The notes: a model not told the origin generated them from the sequence alone. A stretch of 64,000 bases of DNA from Cellulosimicrobium funkei (GCF_004519295.1 NZ_SOZH01000004.1:248001-312000), one strand, 5' to 3'; counted from the stretch's first letter, positions 16,248-24,656 are shown. Numbers and translations: made by a program.

Positions 16248-16290
16248 GGCGTCGTCGGTCCACAGCGCGCCGGCGCGCGAGAATGGCCGC

Positions 16291-18315
16291 GTGACCACCG
16301 AGCGACTTCCCCGTGTCCGCGCGTCCGAGCTCGTCGGGCGCGGCTGGCTCAACACCGGCGGCCGCGACCTGACCCTCGCCGACCTGCGCGGCAAGATCGT
16401 CCTGGTCGACTTCTGGACCTTCTGCTGCGTCAACTGCCTGCACGTCCTCGACGAGCTGCGCGAGCTCGAGGAGCGGCACCGAGACGTGCTGGTCGTCGTC
16501 GGCGTGCACTCGCCGAAGTTCGAGCACGAGGCGGACCCGGCGGCGCTCGCGGCCGCGGTCGAGCGGTACGAGGTCCACCATCCCGTGCTCGACGACCCGG
16601 AGCTCGTCACCTGGTCCGCGTACGCGGCGCGCGCCTGGCCGACGCTCGTGGTCGTCGACCCCGAGGGCTACGTCGTCGCGCAGATGGCGGGGGAGGGGCA
16701 CGCGTCCGCGATCGCCGCGCTCGTCGAGGAGCTCGTCTCGGAGCACGACGCGAAGGGCACGCTGCACCGGGGCGACGGCCCGTACGTGGCGCCCGAGCCG
16801 TCGTCGGGCACGCTGCGCTTCCCCGCGAAGGCGATCGAGCTGCCCGGTGGCAACATCCTCGTCGCGGACGCCGGGCACCACGCGCTCGCCGAGCTCCTGC
16901 CCGACGGCGAGACCCTCGTCCGGCGCATCGGGTCCGGCGAGCGCGGGCTCGCCGACGGCGGCCCCGAGGACGCGCGGTTCGCCGAGCCGAACGGGCTGTG
17001 CCTGGTCCCGGTCGAGCTCCGGCCGTGGCTCGGGTACGACGTCGTCGTCGCGGACACGGCCAACCACGTCCTGCGCGGGGTCCGCCTCGAGGACGGCCAC
17101 GTGACCACCGTCGCGGGGACGGGCGAGCAGTTCATGGTCGGCGGGGTCGAGAACGTCGTGCTGCGGGAGGGACGGGGCGCCGACGTCACGGGCCACGGTC
17201 CTGCCGAGGCGGGCGGGCAGTACGCGCCGCTCGACGTGCGCCTCTCGTCGCCGTGGGACGTGGCCTGGTCGCAGGACCTCGCGGCGTTCGTCGTCGCGAT
17301 GGCCGGGAACCACACGCTGTGGGCGTTCGACGGCGAGCAGGGCTCGATGACGCACCTCGCCGGGACCATGAACGAGGGTCTGGAGGACGGGCCGGGAGCG
17401 TCGGCCTGGTTCGCCCAGCCGTCCGGGCTGGCCGTCGCACCCGACGGCGCCGTCTGGGTCGCCGACGCCGAGACCTCGGCGCTGCGCCGCGTGACCGCGG
17501 TCACCGGCGAAGGTGTGGAGGTGCGGACCGCCGTCGGGCAAGGGCTGTTCGACTTCGGCCACCGCGACGGCCCGGCCGAGCAGGCGCTGATGCAGCACCC
17601 GCTCGGGGTCGCGACGCTGCCCGACGGGAGCGTCGTCGTCGCCGACACCTACGACGGCGCGCTGCGCCGGTTCGCGCCCGCGGCCGGTGACGCCGGGAGC
17701 GTCGGGGACGACACCTCCGGAACCCGCCTCGCCGGCGAGGTCACGACCCTGGCGACGGGCCTCGCGGAGCCGAGCGGCGTCGTCGTGCAGGTGGGCGAGG
17801 GGCCGGACGGCGAGCCGCAGGTCCACCTGCTCGTCGTGGAGTCCGCGGCGCACCGCCTGACGCGCGTCGCGCTCCCGGCGTCGCTCGCGGGCGAGGTGCT
17901 CGACGGCGGCGCGCACCGCACGCAGCGCCCCGTCACCGACATCGGGGCCGGGCCGCTGTGGCTCGACGTGCCGTTCGTCCCGGCGCCGGGGCAGAAGCTC
18001 GACGACCGGTTCGGCCCGTCGACGGAGCTGCGCGTGAGCGCGACGCCGCCCGAGCTCCTGCTGTCCGGGGAGGGCGTCGGCGTCGAGCTCGGCCGCGACC
18101 TGGTCATCAACCCCGCGGTCGGGGAGGGCGTGCTGCACGTGACGGCCCGGGCAGCGTCGTGCGACGTCGTCCCGCTCGGCCCGGACGGCGAGCCCGACCC
18201 GGACGTGTTCCCCGCGTGCCACCTCGCGCAGCAGGACTGGGGCGTGCCGGTCCGCGTGGTCGACCGCGGCGAGCCGGGGGACGTCCCGTCCCTCACGCTC
18301 CCGCTGCGCGGCTGA
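16291..18315 (+). CDS. thioredoxin-like/NHL-repeat protein (NHLRC2-like)
   Basis: A 674-residue protein. It has an N-terminal thioredoxin-fold domain (residues 1-150; GKIVLVDFWTFCCVNCLHVL with Cys45, Cys46 and Cys49, the CCxNC motif of NHLRC2 proteins). A six-bladed NHL propeller follows (repeated NGLCL, VVADTANH, QPSGLAVAPDGAVWVADAET), then a C-terminal beta domain (about residues 570-674). No signal peptide, so cytosolic. GTG 16291 begins MTTERLPRVRASELVGRGW. The frame upstream remains open because of the frameshift in the preceding gene, but the thioredoxin domain starts here. Proposed role: redox or thiol metabolism with a protein partner bound to the propeller. Its target is unknown. Confidence 0.85.
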   Translation: MTTERLPRVRASELVGRGWLNTGGRDLTLADLRGKIVLVDFWTFCCVNCLHVLDELRELEERHRDVLVVVGVHSPKFEHEADPAALAAAVERYEVHHPVLDDPELVTWSAYAARAWPTLVVVDPEGYVVAQMAGEGHASAIAALVEELVSEHDAKGTLHRGDGPYVAPEPSSGTLRFPAKAIELPGGNILVADAGHHALAELLPDGETLVRRIGSGERGLADGGPEDARFAEPNGLCLVPVELRPWLGYDVVVADTANHVLRGVRLEDGHVTTVAGTGEQFMVGGVENVVLREGRGADVTGHGPAEAGGQYAPLDVRLSSPWDVAWSQDLAAFVVAMAGNHTLWAFDGEQGSMTHLAGTMNEGLEDGPGASAWFAQPSGLAVAPDGAVWVADAETSALRRVTAVTGEGVEVRTAVGQGLFDFGHRDGPAEQALMQHPLGVATLPDGSVVVADTYDGALRRFAPAAGDAGSVGDDTSGTRLAGEVTTLATGLAEPSGVVVQVGEGPDGEPQVHLLVVESAAHRLTRVALPASLAGEVLDGGAHRTQRPVTDIGAGPLWLDVPFVPAPGQKLDDRFGPSTELRVSATPPELLLSGEGVGVELGRDLVINPAVGEGVLHVTARAASCDVVPLGPDGEPDPDVFPACHLAQQDWGVPVRVVDRGEPGDVPSLTLPLRG

Positions 18316-18715
18316 CGAGGTCGTCCGGCTCGCCGTCGTCGAGCTCGTCGTCGAACCGGCGCTGGGCCGCCTCGACCTCGCGGCGGTGCGCGTCGACCCA
18401 GGCGAGCAGCGCGTCGACGGGCTCGCGGAGCGTCTTGCCGAGCGGGGTGATGCGGTACTCGACCGCGACAGGCCGGGTGCGGACCACGCGACGGTCGACG
18501 ATGCCGTGGCGCTCGAGGCGCCGCAGCGTCGTCACGAGCGACTTCTGCGTCACGGCAGGGATCGCGCGCCGGAGCTCGTTGAACCGTGCGGGGCCGTCGC
18601 AGAGGGCCTCGAGGACGTGGACGGACCACGTGTCGAGCACCTGGTTCAGCAGGCGCCGGTGGTCGTCGCCGATCTTCAGGCGGTGCGACTCGGGTGGTGG
18701 GGCGGTATCGGGCAC
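18293..18715 (-). CDS. HxlR-family transcriptional regulator
   Basis: A 140-residue winged-helix regulator: WSVHVLEALCDGPARFNELRRAIPAVTQKSLVTTLRRLERHGIVDRR split over the HxlR helices, with the wing PVAVEYRITPLGKTL. It lacks the usual N-terminal redox Cys of HypR/YodB; a single Cys lies in the EALCDG helix. Its 3' end overlaps the convergent NHL gene by 23 bases. It is divergent from the RidA-family gene, and an inverted repeat GTATCC-3-GGATAC lies between them. It likely controls that gene and itself. Confidence 0.9.
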   Translation of the reverse strand: MPDTAPPPESHRLKIGDDHRRLLNQVLDTWSVHVLEALCDGPARFNELRRAIPAVTQKSLVTTLRRLERHGIVDRRVVRTRPVAVEYRITPLGKTLREPVDALLAWVDAHRREVEAAQRRFDDELDDGEPDDLVSRAAGA

Positions 18716-18731
18716 GACACCTCGTCTCGTT

Positions 18732-18767
18732 GAAGTGCGTTCGGGCGATCAAGTATCCATGGGATAC
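18732..18767. promoter_or_regulatory. HxlR/RidA divergent control region
   Basis: The inverted repeat GTATCC (18753-18758) and GGATAC (18762-18767) has a 3-base spacer. It is preceded by TTGAAG (18730-18735), a possible -35, 17 bases before GTATCC. The 11-mer GAAGTGCGTTC (18732-18742) recurs at the other HxlR locus (30056-30066). Confidence 0.6.
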
Positions 18768-18788
18768 CCCATCGAGAGGAAGGTCCCC

Positions 18789-19184
18789 ATGGCCGTCCAG
18801 CGCCTCACCCCCGAGGGCATGCTCCAGCCCGCCCCCTACCACCACGTCGCGGTCGCGACGGGGAGCCGCCAGGTGCACGTCGCCGGCCAGGTCGGCGGAG
18901 ACCCCGACCGCGACGACCTCACGCGTCAGGTCGCTGCGGCCCTCCGCAGCACCGCCCGGGGGCTCGCGGCCGCGGGTGCCACGTTCGACGACGTCGTGCG
19001 CCTCACGTTCTTCGTCGTCGGGTGGGAGCCGACCGCGATGGCGGACTTCCTGGCCGGCATCGAGAGCGTCTCGGACGAGCTCGCGATGCCGCGGCCGCTC
19101 CCGCCTGCCTCGCTGATCGGTGTCCAGGCGCTCTTCGCGCCGGGGGTGCTCGTCGAGGTCGAGGCGACCGCCGTGCTCGACTGA
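18789..19184 (+). CDS. RidA (YjgF/YER057c/UK114) family protein
   Basis: A 131-residue protein. RidA proteins form trimers that hydrolyse reactive enamine/imine intermediates or related compounds. Visible features: HHVAVATGSRQVHVAGQVGG, the core strand VRLTFFVVGWEPTAMADFLAG, and the end PASLIGVQALFAPGVLVEVEATAVL. The usual active-site Arg (in the xxRxxV position) appears to be replaced, so it may belong to a divergent subgroup. ATG 18789 follows GAGAGGAAGG; an in-frame ATG at 18759 lies inside the operator and is rejected. Divergent HxlR control suggests a response to a reactive carbonyl or aromatic compound (inference). Confidence 0.85.
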   Translation: MAVQRLTPEGMLQPAPYHHVAVATGSRQVHVAGQVGGDPDRDDLTRQVAAALRSTARGLAAAGATFDDVVRLTFFVVGWEPTAMADFLAGIESVSDELAMPRPLPPASLIGVQALFAPGVLVEVEATAVLD

Positions 19185-19196
19185 CACGCGGCGCCC

Positions 19197-19238
19197 CGCC
19201 CGGCCCCGCCGGGTCGCGCCGGCAGGGCGGGCCGGGCG
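19197..19238. terminator. hairpin between ridA-like gene and PTS IIA gene
   Basis: CGCCCGGCC (19197-19205) pairs with GGCCGGGCG (19230-19238), with further imperfect pairing inside. It lies exactly between the convergent stops (19184 and 19239). Confidence 0.6.
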
Positions 19239-19703
19239 TCAGCCCCAGGTGAGCAGCTCCTCGCCGTGGGCGGCCCACGCACCGACCTCGGCGAGCGAGG
19301 TCACGTCGTCGGGCGCCGCCTCGAGCGCGACCACGGGGCACACGGCCGAGCGGCCGCCGGCGCGCACGGCCTTCGGGTCCCACGTGACGAGCACCGTGCC
19401 GCGCTGGACGTGGTCGCCCTGCGCGACGTGCGTCGTGAAGCCCTCGCCGCCGAGCTGGACGGTGTTGATGCCGAGGTGCACGAGGACCGCGCGGCCGTCG
19501 TCGTGCTGGACGACGAACGCGTGCGGGTGCAGCTTGACGACCGTGCCCGTGATGGGCGCGACGGCCTCGCCGCCCTGCGCGTCGTCGGGCTCGACCGCGA
19601 GCCCGGGGCCGACGAGCCCGGCGGAGAAGACGGGGTCGTCGACGTCGCCGACGTCCACGACCGTGCCCGTGACGGGGACGAGCACCGTGAGCGGCGCCGC
19701 CAT
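19239..19703 (-). CDS. crr: PTS glucose-type enzyme IIA (Crr-like)
   Basis: A 154-residue soluble phosphocarrier with the IIA-Glc fold: VLVPVTGTVVDVGDVDDPVFSAGLVGPGLAVEP at the start, ITGTVVKLHPHAFVVQ, and the phosphorylated His76 in VLVHLGINTVQLGG. It receives phosphate from HPr and passes it to IIB. ATG 19703 overlaps the IIB stop by ATGA, so the two are co-translated. Length and motifs are normal. It is part of the amino-sugar PTS cluster and could also serve other glucose-family IIBC proteins. Confidence 0.93.
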   Translation of the reverse strand: MAAPLTVLVPVTGTVVDVGDVDDPVFSAGLVGPGLAVEPDDAQGGEAVAPITGTVVKLHPHAFVVQHDDGRAVLVHLGINTVQLGGEGFTTHVAQGDHVQRGTVLVTWDPKAVRAGGRSAVCPVVALEAAPDDVTSLAEVGAWAAHGEELLTWG

Positions 19704-19933
19704 CAGCGGAGGTCCTCGATGTCGGAGGCGATGTTGTCGGCCTCGGGGCCGACGATGACCTGGATCGCGGCGCCCGACCGCACGACGGCGATCGCCCCGG
19801 CCGCGGTCAGCGTGGCGTCGTCGACGAGCGCCGGGTCCTCGACCTCGACGCGCAGGCGCGTGATGCACGCCTCCAGGTCGAGGACGTTCGCGTCGCCGCC
19901 GAGGCCTCGGAGGATCTGCTCTGCCTTGCTCAC
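19703..19933 (-). CDS. PTS glucose/N-acetylglucosamine-type enzyme IIB, copy 1
   Basis: A 76-residue free-standing IIB domain. The phosphorylated Cys23 sits in LEACITRLRVEV, followed by GAIAVVRSGAAIQVIVGPEADNIASDI, the characteristic IIB-Glc end. It carries phosphate from IIA to the sugar bound by IIC. It lies directly before crr, with ATGA overlap, and 127 bases after a second IIB gene; a hairpin in that gap may separate their expression. Confidence 0.92.
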   Translation of the reverse strand: MSKAEQILRGLGGDANVLDLEACITRLRVEVEDPALVDDATLTAAGAIAVVRSGAAIQVIVGPEADNIASDIEDLR

Positions 19934-19955
19934 GGGTGCTCCTCGTGGTCGGGGT

Positions 19956-19986
19956 CCGGCCGGGGCCGGGTCGGGGGCCCGGCCGG
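19956..19986 (-). terminator. intercistronic hairpin between the two IIB genes
   Basis: CCGGCC plus GGGCC (19956-19967, one bulged G) pair with GGCCC plus GGCCGG (19976-19986) around an 8-base loop. It is 23 bases upstream of IIB copy 1, so it may attenuate or process the transcript between the two IIB genes. Confidence 0.5.
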
Positions 19987-20060
19987 CAGCCGTGCCGGTC
20001 GGGGTGCGCGGGGTGCGCTGGAGAAGGGCGGTGGCCCGGGTCGCGCGCGGGCCGGGTTCC

Positions 20061-20306
20061 TCACATGAGGTCGGCGAGGTCGGACGCGATGGTGTCGACC
20101 TGCGGGCCGACCACCACCTGCACGACCCGCCCGTTCACCATGACGCCGAACGCGCCGGCGCGGCGCAGGAGCGCGGCGTCGACGAGCGCGGGGTCCTTGA
20201 CGAGCGACCGGAGCCGCGTGGTGCACGGGTCGATCTCCTCGATGTTCCCCACCCCGCCGAGGCCGGCGAGGATCGTCGCGGCGCGTTCCGCGTCGGACTG
20301 TGTCAT
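20061..20306 (-). CDS. PTS glucose/N-acetylglucosamine-type enzyme IIB, copy 2
   Basis: An 81-residue IIB domain paralogous to copy 1. Active Cys28 is in IDPCTTRLRSLV, then GAFGVMVNGRVVQVVVGPQVDTIASDLADLM. The two share the fold and roughly half of aligned residues by eye, so it is an old duplication. ATG 20306 overlaps the stop of the DasR-like regulator by ATGA, so the regulator and this IIB are co-translated. Having two IIB proteins with one visible IIC suggests that a second IIC is encoded elsewhere, or that the copies differ in partner. Confidence 0.9.
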   Translation of the reverse strand: MTQSDAERAATILAGLGGVGNIEEIDPCTTRLRSLVKDPALVDAALLRRAGAFGVMVNGRVVQVVVGPQVDTIASDLADLM

Positions 20307-21160
20307 CGGTCGTTCCCTTCGGTCGCCCGTGCCGGCACCGGCACGGGGGCGAGCTGGTCGGTCGGCGCGTCGTCGGTGACGGCGCCCCCGTCCGCGGCGG
20401 CGGCGTCGTCGGCGGTGGTGCTGCGCGGCACGAGCGTCGGGCGCGCCTCGCGCAGCGGGACGAAGACGCTGTACCGGTCGCCGCGGTAGCTGGACCGGGA
20501 GTACATGAGGGGCGAGTCGCCCGCGAACGTGCGTCGCACGGTGCGCATGACGGCTCGCGAGGCGCGGAGCCCGAGCAGCTTCTGCTCCTGGACGGTGGCG
20601 TCGGACGCGGTGATCGTGTCCTCGCCCCACGTCGGCGCGAGGCCGCGCTCGCGCAGGGCGCCGTACAGGCTCTCGGGCACGCCGTCGTCGAGCAGGTCGG
20701 GGGCGAGGTCCACGGGGATCCAGGCCTCCTCGACGCTCATGGGCGACCCGTCCGCGCTGCGCAGGCGCACGACGTGGTGCATCGGGTCGCCGGTCGCGCG
20801 GCCGAGCGACTCGGCGACGGACGCGGGCGCGGGGGCGGTCCCCACCTCCAGCACCTCGGTGCCCGGCTCCATGCCGCGCCGTCGTGCCTCCTCGCCGAAC
20901 GTCGTGAGGCGCATCTCGAAGTCGGCGCGCGGCGGAGCGACGAAGGTGCCCCGCCCCTGCGCGCGCTCCAGCACGCCCTCCGTGACGAGCGCGTCGACGG
21001 CCTGGCGCACGGTCATGCGCGAGACGCCGAACTTCTCGGTGAGGCTGCGCTCGGACGGCACCGCGTCGCCGACGGAGAGCTCGCTCGCCACGAGGTCGGC
21101 GAGGTAGGCGCGCACCGTGAGGTACTTGTGCTCGCTCGCCTGCGATCGTGACCTGCTCAT
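20303..21160 (-). CDS. GntR/HutC-family regulator, DasR/NagR-like
   Basis: A 285-residue regulator. The N-terminal GntR winged helix (residues 13-78) includes KYLTVRAYLADLV, GDAVPSERSLTEKFGVSRMT and GVLERAQGRGTFVAPP. A UTRA ligand domain follows (about 95-240), with SMSVEEAWIPVDLAPDLL-type motifs and SRSSYRGDRYSVFVPL. About 40 C-terminal residues are Ala/Asp-rich and atypical. It is divergent from the IIC gene, and palindromes matching the DasR dre consensus lie in the gap and also before ptsH. It should repress PTS genes until a phosphorylated amino sugar binds UTRA. Confidence 0.88.
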   Translation of the reverse strand: MSRSRSQASEHKYLTVRAYLADLVASELSVGDAVPSERSLTEKFGVSRMTVRQAVDALVTEGVLERAQGRGTFVAPPRADFEMRLTTFGEEARRRGMEPGTEVLEVGTAPAPASVAESLGRATGDPMHHVVRLRSADGSPMSVEEAWIPVDLAPDLLDDGVPESLYGALRERGLAPTWGEDTITASDATVQEQKLLGLRASRAVMRTVRRTFAGDSPLMYSRSSYRGDRYSVFVPLREARPTLVPRSTTADDAAAADGGAVTDDAPTDQLAPVPVPARATEGNDR

Positions 21161-21339
21161 CGTCGTGCCGCGTCCTCGTCCTCGTGCCGTCCCTGGTCCC
21201 GGTCGTCGCCGACCGTCCTGCTCCGGTGCCGCGTTCTCCACGGCTGCATTCTCGTTGCCCGGCCGTGGTGCGACCTGCGGCGACGCGCCCCGCGGGGCCT
21301 GCCGTGTGTCCCGGGTCACCCTCGGGGGTTGACACATCA

Positions 21340-21355
21340 TGAGGTCTAGACCACT
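21340..21355. promoter_or_regulatory. dre-like operator A
   Basis: TGAGGTCTAGACCACT contains the perfect palindrome GGTCTAGACC (21343-21352). It matches the right half of the DasR dre consensus AGTGGTCTAGACCACT and sits immediately downstream of TTGACA, a repressing position. Confidence 0.8.
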
Positions 21356-21364
21356 CTTCCTGCA

Positions 21365-21380
21365 AGTGGTCCAGACAACC
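21365..21380. promoter_or_regulatory. dre-like operator B
   Basis: AGTGGTCCAGACAACC matches 13 of 16 positions of the DasR consensus AGTGGTCTAGACCACT. It starts 25 bases after the start of operator A, which could allow cooperative binding by two dimers. Confidence 0.7.
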
Positions 21381-21520
21381 TGGACCGACAGCCCGGGCAC
21401 GACGACCCCAGGTCTTCTCGTCGCGCCCCGGAACCGGCAACGACGCCGCTCGACGTCGCGCCACAGCCGCCGCACGACGCACCTCGCCTGCGCCCCAGGC
21501 CTGCCCAGGAGGAGAAGGAC

Positions 21521-22918
21521 ATGACGACCGTCGCCGAACCGACGAGGACCAAGAGGGGGGTGCCCGGCTTCGCGCAGCTCCAGCGCGTCGGGCGCTCGCT
21601 CATGCTGCCCATCGCGTCGCTGCCCGCCGCCGCGCTGCTGCTGCGCCTCGGCCAGCCGGACATGCTCGGGGCCGACGGCGTCGCCGGCACCTTCGCGTGG
21701 ATGCAGCCCGTCGCCGACGTCCTCGGCGCCGCCGGGAACGCGCTGTTCAGCAACCTCCCGATCATCTTCGCCCTCGGCGTCGCGGTCGGGTACGCGAAGA
21801 AGTCGGACGGCACGACGGGGCTCGCCGCCCTCATCGGCTACCTCGTCTTCAAGGGCGTCAGCGACTCGCTCTCGCCCTACGTGCTCGGCGAGGCGGCGGA
21901 GGGCGAGACGCAGGCGCTCATCAACTACGGCGTGCTCGGCGGCATCGTCATCGGCCTGACGGCCGCGCTCCTGTACCAGAAGTACTACCGGATCAAGCTG
22001 CCGCAGTACCTCGCGTTCTTCGGCGGTCGGCGGTTCGTGCCGATCGTCACGGCGGGCGTCTCGGTGCTCATCGCCGTGGTGGGCGCGCTGATCTACCCCG
22101 CGTTCGACTGGCTCATCAACGAGCAGATCGGCGGGTTCGTCACGGGCTCGACCATCCTCGGCGCGTTCGTCTTCGGCACGCTCAACCGCCTCCTCGTGCC
22201 CATCGGCCTGCACCACCTGCTCAACTCGCTGCCGTGGTTCCAGTTCGGCGAGTACACCGCCGCCGACGGCACGGTCGCGCAGGGCGACATCTTCCGGTTC
22301 CTCGCGGGCGACCCCACCGCGGGCACCTTCCTCACCGGGTTCTTCCCCATCATGATGTTCGCGCTCCCGGCCGCCGCGCTCGCGATCGTCCACACCGCCA
22401 AGCCGGCGCAGCGCAAGGTCGTCGCGGGCATCATGGGCTCGGCCGCGCTCGTCTCGTTCGTCACGGGCGTCACCGAGCCGCTCGAGTTCGCGTTCGTGTT
22501 CGTCGCCTACCCGCTGTACGTCATCCACGCGGTGCTCACCGGCACGTCGATGGCGCTCGTCAACGCGCTCGGCATCCGCGACGGGTTCGGCTTCTCCGCG
22601 GGCGCGATCGACTACCTGCTGAACTTCCGGATCGCCGAGATGCCGCTGCTTCTCATCCCCATCGGGCTCGGGTACGCGGTGCTCTACTACGTCCTCTTCC
22701 GCTTCGTCATCACCCGCTGGAACCTGCGGACGCCGGGTCGTGAGGACGACGACGCGGAGGGCGCCGTCCAGGCGACGGGCGCCGTGGACACCACCGACGA
22801 CGCCCGGCCGGACGCCTCGGCGGCCGAGGCCGCGTCGGTGCGGCGCGCGGCCGCTGACACCGCGGAGGCAGGCACCCCGAGCCGGACGGGCGCGTCCGGC
22901 GGCGGGGGCACGGCGTGA
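21521..22918 (+). CDS. PTS glucose/N-acetylglucosamine-type enzyme IIC
   Basis: A 465-residue membrane permease of the PTS_EIIC glucose superfamily. It has about ten membrane helices, the family segments LMLPIASLPAAALLLRLGQPD and ALIGYLVFKGV, GLHHLLNSLPWFQFGEYT, and TGVTEPLEFAFVFVAYPLY, the sugar-binding ITEP-like region. There is no fused IIB; a 60-residue Ala/Asp-rich tail extends past the last helix. The order IIC-EI, with two IIB genes, IIA and a DasR-like regulator nearby, points to N-acetylglucosamine (NagE2-type) uptake. ATG 21521 follows AGGAGGAGAAGG. It overlaps ptsI by GTGA. Confidence 0.92.
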   Translation: MTTVAEPTRTKRGVPGFAQLQRVGRSLMLPIASLPAAALLLRLGQPDMLGADGVAGTFAWMQPVADVLGAAGNALFSNLPIIFALGVAVGYAKKSDGTTGLAALIGYLVFKGVSDSLSPYVLGEAAEGETQALINYGVLGGIVIGLTAALLYQKYYRIKLPQYLAFFGGRRFVPIVTAGVSVLIAVVGALIYPAFDWLINEQIGGFVTGSTILGAFVFGTLNRLLVPIGLHHLLNSLPWFQFGEYTAADGTVAQGDIFRFLAGDPTAGTFLTGFFPIMMFALPAAALAIVHTAKPAQRKVVAGIMGSAALVSFVTGVTEPLEFAFVFVAYPLYVIHAVLTGTSMALVNALGIRDGFGFSAGAIDYLLNFRIAEMPLLLIPIGLGYAVLYYVLFRFVITRWNLRTPGREDDDAEGAVQATGAVDTTDDARPDASAAEAASVRRAAADTAEAGTPSRTGASGGGGTA

Positions 22919-24648
22919 CGCTCGCCGACGACGTGACGCGCGCCCCGGCGCGGGCCGCCGACCCGGGGCTGACCGGCGTGCCGGTCAGCCCCGGGCGGGG
23001 GGCGGGGCCGGTGGCCCGGATGCCCGGCTCGGTCGCGGAGCCGGACCCGGCTCCGCTGTCCGCCGCCGCGTCGGGCGCCGACGTCGACCTCGCGGTGACG
23101 CAGGTCCTCGCGGCGGTGACGACGGTCCAGGAAGACCTCACGGCCCGCGCAGCGCGGGCCGAGGGCACCGCGGCGGAGGTCCTGGGCGTGACCGCCGCGA
23201 TGGCGGCCGACCCCGCCCTGGCGCGCGACGCCGTCGGGCGGGTGCGCGAGCAGCGGGCCACCCCGGCCCGGGCCGTGTGGGACGCGGCGGGGGTCGTCGT
23301 CGGGCGGCTCGAGGCGCTGGGCGGCCTCCTCGCCGAGCGGGCGCGCGACGTGCGGGACGTGCGCGACCGGATCGTCGCGACCCTGCTCGGCCTCCCCGTA
23401 CCCGGCGTGCCCGATCCGGGCCACCCGTTCGTGCTCGTGGCCGACGACCTCGCGCCCGCGGACACGGCACAGCTCGATCCCGAGCGCGTGCTCGCGGTCG
23501 TCACGCGCGGTGGTGGGCCGACGTCGCACACCGCGATCCTCGCGCGCGCCCTGGGCATCCCGGCCGTCGTCGCGGTCGAGGGCGCGCTCGCGCTGCGCGA
23601 CGGCGAGACCGTGCTCGTGGACGGCGGCCTCGGCACGGTGGAGCGCGACCCGTCGGAGCACGACGTGGCGGCGGTCGTCGCGGCCCGGGGCGCGCGCCGC
23701 GCCCGTCGGCGCCTCGACGGCCCGGGGCGGACGGCGGACGGCCGGCGCGTGGAGCTGCTCGCCAACGTCGCGGACGGCGCGGACGCGCGCGCCGCCGCCG
23801 AGGCGGGCGCGGAGGGCGTCGGGCTGTTCCGCACCGAGGTCTGCTTCCTCGGCCGGACCGTCGAGCCGACGGTCGACGAGCAGGTCGCGGCCTATCGGGA
23901 GGTGCTCGCCGCGTTCCCGGGCCGCAAGGTCGTCGTGCGCACGCTCGACGCGGGCGCCGACAAGCCGCTCCCGTTCGTCACGCCCGACGCCGAGCCGAAC
24001 CCCGCGCTCGGGGTGCGCGGCCTGCGGACCGCGCGCCGCCACCCCGAGGTGCTCGACCGTCAGCTCACGGCCGTCGCGCGCGCGGCGGAGGCGGAGGCGG
24101 CGGACGTGTGGGTCATGGCGCCGATGATCGCGACGCCGGACGAGGCGGAGTCGTTCGTCGCGCTGTGCGCGGACCACGGCCTCGCGACGGCGGGCGTGAT
24201 GATCGAGGTGCCGGCCGCGGCCCTCGGCGCGCGCTGGGTGCTGGCCAGGGCGGCGTTCGCGAGCATCGGCACGAACGACCTCACGCAGTACACGATGGCG
24301 GCCGACCGCGAGGTCTCCGACCTCGCGCGCCTGTCCACCGCGTGGCAGCCGACGGTCCTCGCGCTCGTCGGGGCCACGGGCTCGGGGGCGGCGCTCAACG
24401 GGCGACCGCTCGGCGTGTGCGGGGAGGCGGCGGCCGACCCGGTGCTCGCCCCGGTGCTCGTCGGGCTCGGCGTGACGTCGTTGTCCATGACGCCGCGCGC
24501 GCTCCCGGACGTCGCCGCGGTGCTGGCGGCCACGACGTCGGGGGAGTGCGAGGAGCTCGCGTTCCTCGCGCTGCAGCAGCCCACGCCCGACGCCGCGCGC
24601 GCGGCAGTGCGCGCCCGGCTCCCCGTGCTCGACGAGCTGGGTCTGTGA
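22915..24648 (+). CDS. ptsI: PTS enzyme I (phosphoenolpyruvate-protein phosphotransferase)
   Basis: A 577-residue EI. The phosphohistidine His205 is in RGGGPTSHTAILARALGIPAVV, the PEP-binding region GVGLFRTEVCFLGR, VRTLDAGADKPLPF, and the C-terminal SIGTNDLTQYTMAADR and GVCGEAAADPV. It transfers phosphate from PEP to HPr. It starts with GTG overlapping the IIC stop (GTGA), so it is coupled to permease synthesis. Length normal. Co-transcription of EI with a sugar-specific IIC under dre control means that general PTS capacity is induced with amino-sugar uptake. Confidence 0.96.
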   Translation: MTLADDVTRAPARAADPGLTGVPVSPGRGAGPVARMPGSVAEPDPAPLSAAASGADVDLAVTQVLAAVTTVQEDLTARAARAEGTAAEVLGVTAAMAADPALARDAVGRVREQRATPARAVWDAAGVVVGRLEALGGLLAERARDVRDVRDRIVATLLGLPVPGVPDPGHPFVLVADDLAPADTAQLDPERVLAVVTRGGGPTSHTAILARALGIPAVVAVEGALALRDGETVLVDGGLGTVERDPSEHDVAAVVAARGARRARRRLDGPGRTADGRRVELLANVADGADARAAAEAGAEGVGLFRTEVCFLGRTVEPTVDEQVAAYREVLAAFPGRKVVVRTLDAGADKPLPFVTPDAEPNPALGVRGLRTARRHPEVLDRQLTAVARAAEAEAADVWVMAPMIATPDEAESFVALCADHGLATAGVMIEVPAAALGARWVLARAAFASIGTNDLTQYTMAADREVSDLARLSTAWQPTVLALVGATGSGAALNGRPLGVCGEAAADPVLAPVLVGLGVTSLSMTPRALPDVAAVLAATTSGECEELAFLALQQPTPDAARAAVRARLPVLDELGL

Positions 24649-24656
24649 CGAGCGCC

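Larger units (their letters stand above)
21161..21520. promoter_or_regulatory. 360-base divergent control region between DasR-like regulator and PTS IIC
   Basis: No gene is supported here. TTGACA (21329-21334) is a good -35 for the IIC promoter, with a first dre-like site just downstream and a second near 21365-21380. From 21381 to 21520 runs an untranslated leader of about 140 bases ending in AGGAGGAGAAGG before the ATG. No riboswitch was recognised in the leader. Confidence 0.7.

Noticed and set aside
14842-18315. Single 1157-residue protein joining flavin reductase and NHL protein
   Set aside because: The middle part (about 15780-16290) is Pro/Ser/Arg/Thr nonsense, while a sensible continuation exists in another frame. 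The fusion results from a one-base frameshift.
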